A DNA stretch of 64,000 nt from Paenibacillus sp. FJAT-29882 (GTDB lineage Bacteria; Bacillota; Bacilli; Bacillales; DSM-1321). The DNA is taken from assembly GCF_001510645.1 (NCBI RefSeq), contig NZ_LMVB01000001.1, positions 1,870,981 through 1,934,980 on the forward strand. The letters are read 5' to 3'. The position numbers and the translations under genes were made by a program. The notes under the pieces are model-generated. The model worked only from the letters and a program-made list of their open reading frames with translations, did no database searches and was not told the origin of the DNA. Each line of letters starts with the position of its first letter. The stretch's first letter is position 1. Shown one piece after another: positions 26,557 to 34,589 of the stretch.

Positions 26557-27522
26557 CTATTCCCCAATAATGACACGGAGCACATTCGGATGATTTGGGA
26601 AGCTCTTTGTCCCAGCTCCATACCCTATTGATTTAACCTTCATAGACGGTATCGTACAAAACTCCTCTGCAAGTACCGATACAATAGCTGCTCCTGTTGG
26701 AGTCGTAAGTTCCGCTCTAATATTCGATTGTTCAATAGATGCTTCTCTTAATATTTCGAGTGTAGCAGGTGCCGGAACTGGATAAATACCATGATCGATA
26801 TGAATTCTCCCCGTACCAACAGGAATGGACGATGACTTGATGATGGATATGTCTAGTTGATGAAGTAAAATGGCTGCACCAACAATGTCAATAATCGAAT
26901 CAACGGCCCCAACTTCATGAAAATGGACACGATCTAATGGAAGCCCATGAATCCGACCTTCTGCCACGCCAATTTTCTTAAAAATTTTCAAAGCTGTTTC
27001 TTTTACTTGGTCAGAAAATCCAGCTGCTTCAATTAACTTCACAATATCTTGATAACTACGATGATCATGATGGGAATGTGCATGATTGTGGTCATGTTCA
27101 TGACTATGCGCATGATCGTGGTCATGTTCATGGCTATGCGCATGATTGTGGTCATGTTCATGGCTATGATCATGATTGTGGTCATGTTCATGGCTATGCG
27201 CATGATTGTGGTCATGTTCATGGCTATGATCATGATTGTGGTCATGTTCATGGCTATGCGCATGATCGTGGTCATGTTCATGGCTATGCTCATGATCGTG
27301 TTGGTGGTTATAATCATGCGTTTCTGTTAATAAAACATCAAACTTCGTACTAGTAATTCCATTTTTTATTACTTTTTTCCACTTCAATTGATATTCTTCT
27401 TCAATCTGAAGCTTCTTTAATTCTTCTTCCAGTATATTAGGATCAGCGCCAGCATCGATAAGAGCTCCGATTACCATATCTCCACTAATACCTGATATAC
27501 AATCAAAATACAGTGTCTTCAT
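26557..27522 (-). CDS. larC1: LarC1, N-terminal part of the nickel insertase, with long His tract
   Basis: A 321-residue LarC N-terminal domain: MKTLYFDCISGISGDMVIGA, GVAEGRIHGLPLDRVHFHEV, GAVDSIIDIVGAAILL and ELTTPTGAAIVSVLAEEF. Residues 69-154 are an insert dominated by His, with seven exact-length 10-residue repeats (HSHEHDHNHA type) at residues 79-148, well placed to store or deliver Ni2+. It ends LRVIIGE-stop; the normal protein would run on into the LarC2 part. ATG 27522 overlaps the end of larB by 20 bases, indicating translational coupling. Confidence 0.9.
   Translation of the reverse strand: MKTLYFDCISGISGDMVIGALIDAGADPNILEEELKKLQIEEEYQLKWKKVIKNGITSTKFDVLLTETHDYNHQHDHEHSHEHDHDHAHSHEHDHNHDHSHEHDHNHAHSHEHDHNHDHSHEHDHNHAHSHEHDHDHAHSHEHDHNHAHSHHDHRSYQDIVKLIEAAGFSDQVKETALKIFKKIGVAEGRIHGLPLDRVHFHEVGAVDSIIDIVGAAILLHQLDISIIKSSSIPVGTGRIHIDHGIYPVPAPATLEILREASIEQSNIRAELTTPTGAAIVSVLAEEFCTIPSMKVKSIGYGAGTKSFPNHPNVLRVIIGE
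27079..27288 (-). repeat. seven tandem 30-bp repeats encoding a His-rich tract
   Basis: Seven consecutive 30-base units, each encoding HSHEHD followed by HNHA, HNHD or HDHA. The units are nearly identical at the DNA level and alternate at the last codons. Length variation by slippage or recombination is likely. The unit is a multiple of three, so copy-number changes keep the larC1 frame. Confidence 0.9.
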
Positions 27523-28276
27523 TGTTCCCTACCTCTCTTTGTGCAAGTTGATGTATTAATACAGCGTTGTATCCTCCACCAAACCCGTTATCAATATTGA
27601 CAACACTTATCCCTGAAGCGCATGAATTTAACATGGTGAGTAAGGCTGATAAACCATTAAAATTCGCACCATATCCCACGCTCGTTGGGACAGCAATAAC
27701 GGGATGGGAAACAAGTCCACCTACTACACTAGGGAGTGCCCCTTCCATTCCAGCAACTACAACTGAGACTGTAGCCTGTTGAATTTCCTCTAAATGATTC
27801 AATAACCGATGAATCCCAGCCACACCTACATCATAAATTCGATGTACCTTGCTTCCTAGTACTTCTGCTGTAACGGCCGCTTCTTCAGCTACACGTAAGT
27901 CAGATGTTCCTGCGCAAATAACGGCTATGTATCCTTGAGAGTTTCTTTCCATCTCTTTTTGATCTTTCCAATAAAGAATTTGGGCCGTTTCATTATAAAT
28001 AAAATCAGGCAATACTTTTAGCACAATTTCAGCCTTTTCTTTTGAAATCCGAGTAATCAAGACTTGGTTGTTTTTAGATCTTAGAGCCTCAGAAATAGAA
28101 ATAATCTGTTCAGCCGTTTTGCCTTCTCCGTAGATAATTTCTGCGAAACCTTGTCGCTTCTTCCGATGGTGATCAACTTTAGCAAACCCTAAATTCTCAT
28201 ATGTAGCTAATTGTTCTTTTGCTTCTTCTACACTTAACGTTCCTTTTTGGACTTGTTCCAAAATATTCTCTAGCAT
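27503..28276 (-). CDS. larB: LarB, nickel-pincer cofactor carboxylase/hydrolase
   Basis: 257 residues. The C-terminal two thirds form the PurE-like domain (ICAGTSDLRVAEEAAVTAEV, VAGMEGALPSVVGGLVSHPV, AVPTSVGYGANFNGLSAL). The N-terminus carries EEAKEQLATYENLGFAKVDH with RQGFAEIIYGEGKT. LarB carboxylates the pyridinium ring of nicotinic acid adenine dinucleotide and hydrolyses the phosphoanhydride, the first step towards the cofactor of LarA-type enzymes. GGGAGTGAAATC precedes ATG 28276. It follows gluconokinase by 44 bases and overlaps larC1. Confidence 0.93.
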   Translation of the reverse strand: MLENILEQVQKGTLSVEEAKEQLATYENLGFAKVDHHRKKRQGFAEIIYGEGKTAEQIISISEALRSKNNQVLITRISKEKAEIVLKVLPDFIYNETAQILYWKDQKEMERNSQGYIAVICAGTSDLRVAEEAAVTAEVLGSKVHRIYDVGVAGIHRLLNHLEEIQQATVSVVVAGMEGALPSVVGGLVSHPVIAVPTSVGYGANFNGLSALLTMLNSCASGISVVNIDNGFGGGYNAVLIHQLAQREVGNNEDTVF

Positions 28277-28320
28277 GATTTCACTCCCATTATTCTTTCA
28301 TCTTGACGTGGTAGGAAAAA

Positions 28321-29793
28321 TTAAAAATACTTCGACAAGTCTTTTGCCATCATTTCATATTTCTCATACATACTCTTATAAAACTCATTCGCTTGTTTAT
28401 TCGGTTTAATCACTTCACCCATAGGGATATTCTTTTTAATATCTGCAAAAGAATCAACTTTTTCAATGGCAACCAATGCTGTCCAGGCTGCTCCCCATGC
28501 GGCACTGTGATGGCTCTCTGGTACGAAAACTTCTTTTCCAAAAACATCAGCCATCATTTGAAGCCATAAAGGAGATCTTGCCAAACCGCCATTTACATAA
28601 ATTTTTTCGGGTTCCCCAGCTATTCTCTCTAAAGCTTTCCCAATTTGATAAAGATTTAAAGTAATCCCTTCAAGAACTGCTCGAATAAAATGTTCTCTTT
28701 TATGCGTAAGGGTCATTCCATAAAAATTTCCTTTTGCATTCTGATTCCATAATGGCGCTCTTTCCCCATTTATATAAGGTAGGAAAACGATTCCCTCTGC
28801 GCCTGGAGCTACCTGTTTTGCTTCAGCAAGAAATTCCTCAAAACTGCCTTCGTAATTTAGTAAGTCCTTTAACCACTGTAAAGCGATCCCACCATTATTC
28901 GTCGGACCTCCGACAATGGAATAGTCTTCTGTAAAAGAATAACAAAATGTTTCACGATTTTCACTAATTTTAAATCCTTTTGTTATTTGTCTGATTGCTC
29001 CACTTGTACCAACAGAAACAGCTACTTCTCCTGGAAGTATTGCTCCAATTCCCAAGTTGGCTAGTTGGCCGTCAGCAGCTCCTACAACAAAAGGCATTTC
29101 AGGCATTATTCCCATTTCTGCAGCTATATGGCTTTTGATTCCCGTTAATCGTTCCGTTGGGGAGACAATTTCAGATAGTTGCTCTTTATTAATACCCGTT
29201 AGCTCCAATAATTCGTGATCCCACTTACGTGTAGTTGGATTAAATAATCCTGTTGCCGATGCCATCGAATAATCAATAACCTTTTGATTAAACCAGCTAT
29301 GAATTAGATACTCTTTAATCGACATAAAATATTCTGCCTCTTGATAAGGTTTATATTCCGTTTCTTTCATCCATAATAATTTTATAAATGGGGTCATAGG
29401 ATGAATCGGCGTTCCTGTTTTTTTGTAAATTTCGTTCCCTTGAGTTTCCATCAATTTTTCGCTTAGAGCAATACCTCTTCCGTCCGCCCAAATAAGCGCT
29501 GGTGAAAGTGGCTTACCGTTGATATCTGCACAAATAAGTGAATGCATGGCAGCAGAAAACCCGAGCGTAATCAGCTCGTTTTTCTTGATATTCGCTTTTT
29601 CAATAGCTTCTCTAATAGCAAATACAGCTGATCGTTCTATTTCAACTGGATCCTGCTCTACCCAGCCTTGTTGTGGGTAATAAAATGTGTTCATTTTTTC
29701 TGCTTCTGCAACTACATGCCCATTTAAGTTAAAAACACATGCTTTAACACTTGTAGTTCCAATATCAAGGCCAATAACAAATTCTCTTGACAT
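28321..29793 (-). CDS. gntK: gluconokinase (FGGY family)
   Basis: A 490-residue FGGY carbohydrate kinase. VIGLDIGTTSVKACVFN is the N-terminal phosphate-binding loop; GTPIHPMTPFIKLLWMKE is typical of gluconokinases; VSVGTSGAIRQ and YVNGGLARSPLWLQMMADVF are the FGGY signatures. It converts D-gluconate to 6-phosphogluconate. Xylulokinase is the main alternative, but the PIHPMTPF motif favours gluconate. AAAGGAAGATGAATC precedes ATG 29793. A terminator separates it from larE upstream, so it probably has its own promoter near 29800-29850. Confidence 0.88.
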   Translation of the reverse strand: MSREFVIGLDIGTTSVKACVFNLNGHVVAEAEKMNTFYYPQQGWVEQDPVEIERSAVFAIREAIEKANIKKNELITLGFSAAMHSLICADINGKPLSPALIWADGRGIALSEKLMETQGNEIYKKTGTPIHPMTPFIKLLWMKETEYKPYQEAEYFMSIKEYLIHSWFNQKVIDYSMASATGLFNPTTRKWDHELLELTGINKEQLSEIVSPTERLTGIKSHIAAEMGIMPEMPFVVGAADGQLANLGIGAILPGEVAVSVGTSGAIRQITKGFKISENRETFCYSFTEDYSIVGGPTNNGGIALQWLKDLLNYEGSFEEFLAEAKQVAPGAEGIVFLPYINGERAPLWNQNAKGNFYGMTLTHKREHFIRAVLEGITLNLYQIGKALERIAGEPEKIYVNGGLARSPLWLQMMADVFGKEVFVPESHHSAAWGAAWTALVAIEKVDSFADIKKNIPMGEVIKPNKQANEFYKSMYEKYEMMAKDLSKYF

Positions 29794-29856
29794 GATTCAT
29801 CTTCCTTTTATATAAACATTAGTCAAAGTGAAAAAACTATATTGGTTCTTACTCTT

Positions 29857-29896
29857 AAAAGAAAAGGCTTTGGATCCCTCCAAAGCCTTTTCTTTT
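29857..29896 (-). terminator. terminator between larE and gluconokinase
   Basis: AAAAGAAAAGGCTTTGG (29857-29873) pairs with CCAAAGCCTTTTCTTTT (29880-29896). It lies 38 bases after the larE stop. It divides the cluster into an upstream larA-SDR-larE unit and a downstream gntK-larBC-tkt unit. Confidence 0.8.
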
Positions 29897-29934
29897 GTAT
29901 CCGATACATAATCATAGCAAGCTAATTAATAAAT

Positions 29935-30738
29935 TTACGTTGTAAGAACTTTGTTCATACTACCACTCTGATAGCCAATTAAATCTAACGTGATATATTT
30001 ATAACCGTAATCTTGAAGCTCTTTGACAATAGCATTATGATTTTCTAAAACGATCTTCATATCATTAGGTTCTACCTCAATCCTAGCAATTTCTTCGTGC
30101 GTTCGGACCCGAACTTGGCGTATATGAAGGCTTTTTAAGAATGCTTCTGCCTTTTCAACCTTTGTTAACTTTTCTTTTGTAATATATTCACCATAGGCGA
30201 TCCTTGATGAAAGACATGCAAAAGAAGGTTTATCCCATGTTGGTAAATCATACTTACGTGAAAGTTCCCTAATTTCTTCTTTAAACAAATTAGCTTCTAG
30301 CAATGGACCACGTATTCCCTTTTCTTTAGCTGCTCGCATACCAGGTCGATGTTCATTCATGTCATCAGCAATGACTCCATAAATCACATTGTGAAAACCC
30401 TTTTCTTCTAACACAGGAAGTAAGTGGTCAAATAAACTACTTTTACAGAAGTAGCATCGATTCTTGTTATTCTCTGAATAACCAGGAATCGCCAATTCTG
30501 ATGTCTCGATCACTTGATGTTTGACGCCAATTTTTTCAGCCAGAACGATTGCTTCTTTCAGTTCACTAGATGGATACGTTTCAGAGTCAGCAGTTACGGC
30601 AAGTACGTGATCTTTGCCTAATGTATCGACAGCAGCCTTTAATAAAAACGTACTATCTACTCCACCTGAAAAAGCTACCACAACTGATTCCATTTCTCGG
30701 AGAATCGACGTTAATTGATTGTATTTCTCTGTTAGCAC
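29935..30738 (-). CDS. larE: LarE, sacrificial sulfur transferase for the nickel-pincer cofactor
   Basis: A 267-residue ATP-pyrophosphatase-type enzyme. It has the PP-loop VVAFSGGVDSTFLLKA, a CxxC pair in RCYFCKSSLF, and SFACLSSRIAYG. The Cys of the last motif is residue 175 from the chosen start, matching the sacrificial Cys176 of the Lactobacillus plantarum enzyme. LarE donates two sulfurs to the pyridinium dicarboxylate nucleotide made by LarB. I prefer GTG 30738 (GGAGGGAGATGAGACC upstream) because LTEKYNQLTSIL is where the family begins; an ATG seven codons earlier is possible. Confidence 0.92.
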   Translation of the reverse strand: MLTEKYNQLTSILREMESVVVAFSGGVDSTFLLKAAVDTLGKDHVLAVTADSETYPSSELKEAIVLAEKIGVKHQVIETSELAIPGYSENNKNRCYFCKSSLFDHLLPVLEEKGFHNVIYGVIADDMNEHRPGMRAAKEKGIRGPLLEANLFKEEIRELSRKYDLPTWDKPSFACLSSRIAYGEYITKEKLTKVEKAEAFLKSLHIRQVRVRTHEEIARIEVEPNDMKIVLENHNAIVKELQDYGYKYITLDLIGYQSGSMNKVLTT

Positions 30739-30833
30739 GGTCTCATCTCCCTCCATCATTAAGTTTATTTATCTAGATTTGAGCAAACCATAGTTTACCA
30801 TATTTATTTAGTTATTACTTTATGAGTACAAAA

Positions 30834-31604
30834 TTAAATGGTCATGCTTCCAAAACCGCCGTCAACTCTAATAAGAGTCCCTGTAACAAAGCTTGAAGCC
30901 TTTTCAGATGCAAGCCAAACTGTAGCCCCTTGTAGTTCTTCTGGTGTACCAAAACGGTTCATTGGTGTATGGTTCATGATTGACTCGACTCTTTCCGGGC
31001 TTAAAATTTTCCGGTTTTGTTCTGCCGGGAAGAAACCAGGAATAATCGCGTTTACACGGATGCCATTTGGAGCGAATTCACGTGCTAAATATTGAGTTAC
31101 ACTATTGATCCCTGCTTTTGACACTGAATATGTAAATACTTTTGATAATGGAGTAGTAGATGAAACAGATGAAATATTAATGATACTGCCTTTTCTTTCT
31201 TGCTCAATCATTTTCTTCGCAAAAATTTGGCACGATAGTACAATCCCTTTTAGGTTAATGTCCATAATTTGATCCCATTCGTCCATTCCAAGTTCAAAAA
31301 ACGGTGTCGCACTATTTGTACCAGGTGCATTTAGGAGAATGTCCCACCCGCCAGACCATTTTTCAATTTCATTAGCTACTTGAACTAAAGAATCACGTGA
31401 ACTTACATCTGCTTGAAAAGCTTTTGCAGTTCCTCCATCGTTTTCTATTTCTTGAACGACTTCGTTTGCTTTTTCCAAATTACGACCGACAATCGCAACT
31501 TTTGCTCCTTGAGCAGCTAATCCCTTTGCCATTGAAGATCCCAATACACCATTTCCGCCAATTGCAACTGCTGTTTTTCCTGTTAAATCGAATAATTGTG
31601 TCAT
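30834..31604 (-). CDS. SDR oxidoreductase, D-mannonate oxidoreductase-like
   Basis: A 256-residue short-chain dehydrogenase. The nucleotide-binding motif is unusual in form (GGNGVLGSSMAKGLAAQGAK in place of TGxxxGxG). The catalytic residues are a Ser in INISSVSS and the YSVSK Tyr/Lys pair. The C-terminal RFGTPEELQGATVWLASEKA with SSFVTGTLIRVDGGF matches the SDR-type fructuronate reductase/D-mannonate oxidoreductase group (B. subtilis YjmF-like) and gluconate 5-dehydrogenase relatives. TTGGGGGAGTATTAAT places the start at ATG 31604, 19 bases after the LarA-like gene. The substrate is inferred from motif and context. Confidence 0.8.
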   Translation of the reverse strand: MTQLFDLTGKTAVAIGGNGVLGSSMAKGLAAQGAKVAIVGRNLEKANEVVQEIENDGGTAKAFQADVSSRDSLVQVANEIEKWSGGWDILLNAPGTNSATPFFELGMDEWDQIMDINLKGIVLSCQIFAKKMIEQERKGSIINISSVSSTTPLSKVFTYSVSKAGINSVTQYLAREFAPNGIRVNAIIPGFFPAEQNRKILSPERVESIMNHTPMNRFGTPEELQGATVWLASEKASSFVTGTLIRVDGGFGSMTI

Positions 31605-31623
31605 ATTAATACTCCCCCAATTT

Positions 31624-32892
31624 TTAAAATAAGTTTCCTTTTTCATCAAATCCTAGTTCATATAGATCTGAAATTTGCTCCATATTTGGATGTTGAGCGA
31701 TATACTCTAGTAAAGTTTCTGATACTTCAATTTCACTAAGTTTTAATGTATTTTTAATGCGTACCATTTTTACTGTTGTAAAATCTAAAACATTACTTGT
31801 TTTAACGGCTGCTTGAATAGTTTCTCGATCATTAGGTAATGTTGTTGCTATTTTTGTCGGAGACACAACAGTTGAAGTTAATCCATTCGCATATGTTCCT
31901 TCTTTATCCATCTTGTCTACTAAGCGTTGGGTTGTAAAATCTGCTGTTCCGACTCCATTGGCATTTCCCTCTGATTGAGGCGTAACATCAAGTACGACCA
32001 TTTTGTTAACTTCTGGTCCTCCGGATGCATATGGAGTTGGGTATCGCCCAGTAATATTAGGATCCATACCATCACCACTGATGTTTTTACCAATTTCATC
32101 TATAACAAGGACTTCCAATTGATCAAAGAAAAGCTTCGGCAATAGTTCTTTCGCTTTCATTTGAAGTGCTGGTTCTTTTTCAATAATTTCTTCAGGTGTA
32201 TGTACCTCAATTATAGCCACTCGATCAAAGGCATTTTCAACTGTAGCAACGCCGAAAAGCACTGGTTTTTTCTCCATGATGACCTTAGCCATTGCTGGTA
32301 CATTTTCTGCCATATATTTAAAGCCCATTTGATGGCACGCTTCGGCTCCTTTTTGCTTACCTAAGCCAATACTTAGCATTTTCATAATTCCGCTTTCAAC
32401 TGGTCCTCGGAATGCAGTATGTGGTTTCACACGGTTGATGACGACAATTCCATCTGCTTGTGAAGCATATTTGTCGATATAAACAGGCAAGCCGTTTGGT
32501 AATTCACCGAGTTTCACTACTTCCATCGTAGATCGAATCTCGCAACCTGCGCTTTCTTCTGTCACTCCAAGATGTTCTAATACTGCACGTTGCCCTTCTG
32601 CAGTTGCACCACCATGACTTCCCATGCTTGGTACAATGAAAGGTTTCGCTCCTAATTCTTTTAAAAATTTCACTGTTGTTGCAGTCGTTTCCACGAGGCG
32701 ATCCAATCCTCTACTGCCTACTGCAATCGCAATCTCCATTCCTGGCTGAATCAATTTTTCAATCGATTCTTGTTGTAATTTTTTCATCAATTCTTGTTCA
32801 AGATCATCTATCTGCTTGTCGTCAAACTTTACTTTTACTTTTGCCATTTTTGGTACTGGAATATCTTTTAATAATTCTTGTAGAATACCCAT
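31624..32892 (-). CDS. LarA-family nickel-pincer racemase/epimerase
   Basis: A 422-residue member of the lactate-racemase superfamily (LarA_N plus C-terminal domain). H93 (MGSHGGATAEG), H158 (INRVKPHTAFRG), K171 and H187 (GKQKGAEACHQ) are good active-site candidates. K171 and H187 are 16 residues apart, the same spacing as the cofactor-bearing K184 and nickel ligand H200 of L. plantarum LarA, as I recall them. It heads a unit with LarE and an SDR beside gluconokinase, so a sugar acid is a likelier substrate than lactate. D-gluconate/D-mannonate 2-epimerisation is my working guess. AAAAAGGAGTGTAGTTAATT precedes ATG 32892. Confidence 0.88.
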   Translation of the reverse strand: MGILQELLKDIPVPKMAKVKVKFDDKQIDDLEQELMKKLQQESIEKLIQPGMEIAIAVGSRGLDRLVETTATTVKFLKELGAKPFIVPSMGSHGGATAEGQRAVLEHLGVTEESAGCEIRSTMEVVKLGELPNGLPVYIDKYASQADGIVVINRVKPHTAFRGPVESGIMKMLSIGLGKQKGAEACHQMGFKYMAENVPAMAKVIMEKKPVLFGVATVENAFDRVAIIEVHTPEEIIEKEPALQMKAKELLPKLFFDQLEVLVIDEIGKNISGDGMDPNITGRYPTPYASGGPEVNKMVVLDVTPQSEGNANGVGTADFTTQRLVDKMDKEGTYANGLTSTVVSPTKIATTLPNDRETIQAAVKTSNVLDFTTVKMVRIKNTLKLSEIEVSETLLEYIAQHPNMEQISDLYELGFDEKGNLF

Positions 32893-33058
32893 AATTAACT
32901 ACACTCCTTTTTCTTTATATTCCTTCAAATTTCTATAAAATATGAATATAGATCATATAAAAATGGTACTTGACTGAGATTAGTTGTAATCCCTTTCAAA
33001 ATTAGAAGTATATCGATTATATCACTATTATATAACTAAAATAAATTAAAATTTTATA

Positions 33059-33083
33059 TTAATTTGTTTACCAAACAAATTAA
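33059..33083. promoter_or_regulatory. perfect palindromic ROK operator
   Basis: TTAATTTGTTT (33059-33069) and AAACAAATTAA (33073-33083) are exact inverted repeats around ACC, in the gap between the divergent larA-like and ROK genes. Its form recalls XylR-type operators. A TATAAT hexamer at 33091-33096 lies just downstream for the ROK gene. A second TATATAAT-like element near 33028 could serve the leftward operon. One repressor bound here could control both directions. Confidence 0.75.
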
Positions 33084-33242
33084 TTAACTGTATAATATCA
33101 TTAAGGTATTCTTTCGTCAATATTTATTGAGTAAAGATTTATGAATAATTAATTATTTTTTCAACAATAGGGATTCAATTAAAAACAATACTCTTTCTCT
33201 TAAGAGTTACTTATTAATCCTTAAAAAACGAGGAGGGAATAT

Positions 33243-34409
33243 ATGCTTACTGGAGATGCCGCATATATCAAAAATATAAATAGATGTATTATCATTAGCA
33301 AAATAATTGAGCACGTAATGATATCTAGGGCTGACTTAGCCAAGATTACAGGATTAAACAAAGCAACCATTTCAGTGCAAGTATCTGATTTATTAGCTGA
33401 AGGACTAATTATCGAAACACTTCAAGAACACAAAAATCTAGGTAGACGGCCGATTATGCTTTCCATTAATCAGCAGGCAGGATTTGCTTTAGGTATTGAT
33501 CTTGATAAAAATACGATTACGTTTACCCTTTCAGATTTATTGGGTTTTCCAGTTCATACCGATACAGTTGAATTGCAAACATCTGATTACGATGTAATTC
33601 TTAGTCTTTTAATAAAGCATATCAACGATTACAAAAATCGATGCACGAAAACCCAATACGGACTTGTCGGTGTAGTCATCGGGATTCACGGGATTGTTAA
33701 TAAAGATGAGATGATTTATTTTGTACCTCAACATCAATGGCATAACAAAAATTTAAAAAACGACATAAAGAATGAATTAGGAATTGACGTATATATTGAA
33801 AATAATGCGAATTTGTGTTCATTTGCCGAAAGAGTGTATAAACATCATCAAAGCGAGAATCTGTTAAGTGTAAGTTTGTATTCAGGAATCGGCCTTGGAA
33901 TCATGATCAATGGTGAATCTCTCAAAGGGTATCATGGTTATGCTGGGGAGATTGGTCATATGATTGTAGTGCCTGATGGAAGACCATGCAGTTGTGGGAA
34001 TTCAGGTTGCTGGGAACAATATGCATCAGAATATAGCTTTTTTAAACAATTATCTGAAAACCAACTCAAAACTAATGTTAAATATGAAGATATACAAAAT
34101 TGGCTTACAGAACATGAACCAGTCACTTGCCATCAAATGGATCAATTTATCAAGTATATCTCAATTGGCCTAAATAATATTATAAATCTGTATAACCCAG
34201 AAATATTAGTTATTAATTGTGAATTACTGCGTTTATATCCAAATGCTATCACTGAAATTGAGTCCCAACTAAAGTCAACTGTTGGACATTACCGTGAACT
34301 GCTAATATCAGAATTCGGAAAAAAGGCATGCATCATGGGTGCCTGTGCTTTAGTTATTAAGAACTTTTTTGACGTTTCAGATATAAGTTTAAATATGAAT
34401 GACGAATAA
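33243..34409 (+). CDS. ROK-family repressor of the sugar-acid cluster
   Basis: 388 residues. An N-terminal winged helix (MISRADLAKITGLNKATISV) is followed by a ROK domain. Motifs are VVIGIHGIVNKDEMIYFVPQ, IENNANLCSFAERV, HGYAGEIGHMIV and the zinc-binding CSCGNSGCWEQYAS. It probably senses a sugar or sugar acid and represses the divergent larA-like operon and itself through the palindrome at 33059. CGAGGAGGGAATAT precedes ATG 33243. This copy has the full Cys/His zinc motif that the ROK protein at 20664 lacks. Confidence 0.9.
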   Translation: MLTGDAAYIKNINRCIIISKIIEHVMISRADLAKITGLNKATISVQVSDLLAEGLIIETLQEHKNLGRRPIMLSINQQAGFALGIDLDKNTITFTLSDLLGFPVHTDTVELQTSDYDVILSLLIKHINDYKNRCTKTQYGLVGVVIGIHGIVNKDEMIYFVPQHQWHNKNLKNDIKNELGIDVYIENNANLCSFAERVYKHHQSENLLSVSLYSGIGLGIMINGESLKGYHGYAGEIGHMIVVPDGRPCSCGNSGCWEQYASEYSFFKQLSENQLKTNVKYEDIQNWLTEHEPVTCHQMDQFIKYISIGLNNIINLYNPEILVINCELLRLYPNAITEIESQLKSTVGHYRELLISEFGKKACIMGACALVIKNFFDVSDISLNMNDE

Positions 34410-34474
34410 AATTCTTAACAAGAGCGTTATATTGATAAGTCGTAGAATATGAAACACCAAATGAACTTACAAAT

Positions 34475-34586
34475 GAGGGTGTCCAAAAAACTCTGACCTC
34501 ACAACTATTATATATCGTGTTATTCCGCGCTTATAAACGATATATAATAGTTGTGGGATCTTCCCCTTTCGTTTTGGACCACCCTC
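34475..34586. repeat. MITE-like or terminator-like nested inverted repeat
   Basis: The outer arms GAGGGTGTCCAAAA (34475-34488) and TTTTGGACCACCCTC (34572-34586) differ by one inserted base. Inside them CACAACTATTATATATCGT (34500-34518) and its perfect complement (34537-34555) form a 19-bp stem. The outer ends resemble terminal repeats of some Bacillales insertion sequences, suggesting a small non-autonomous element. A T run after 34586 means it could also end the ROK transcript. Confidence 0.65.
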
Positions 34587-34589
34587 TTT

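Noticed and set aside
26523..26560. Programmed -1/+1 frameshift joining larC1 and larC2
   Set aside because: The two parts are in the same frame, separated by two in-frame stops, and larC2 has its own ribosome binding site.
27039..27353. Three open frames overlapping the His-rich part of larC1 on both strands
   Set aside because: They arise because the 30-bp repeats contain no stops in several frames. Their products are monotonous (MNMTTIMRIA-like) and lack ribosome binding sites.
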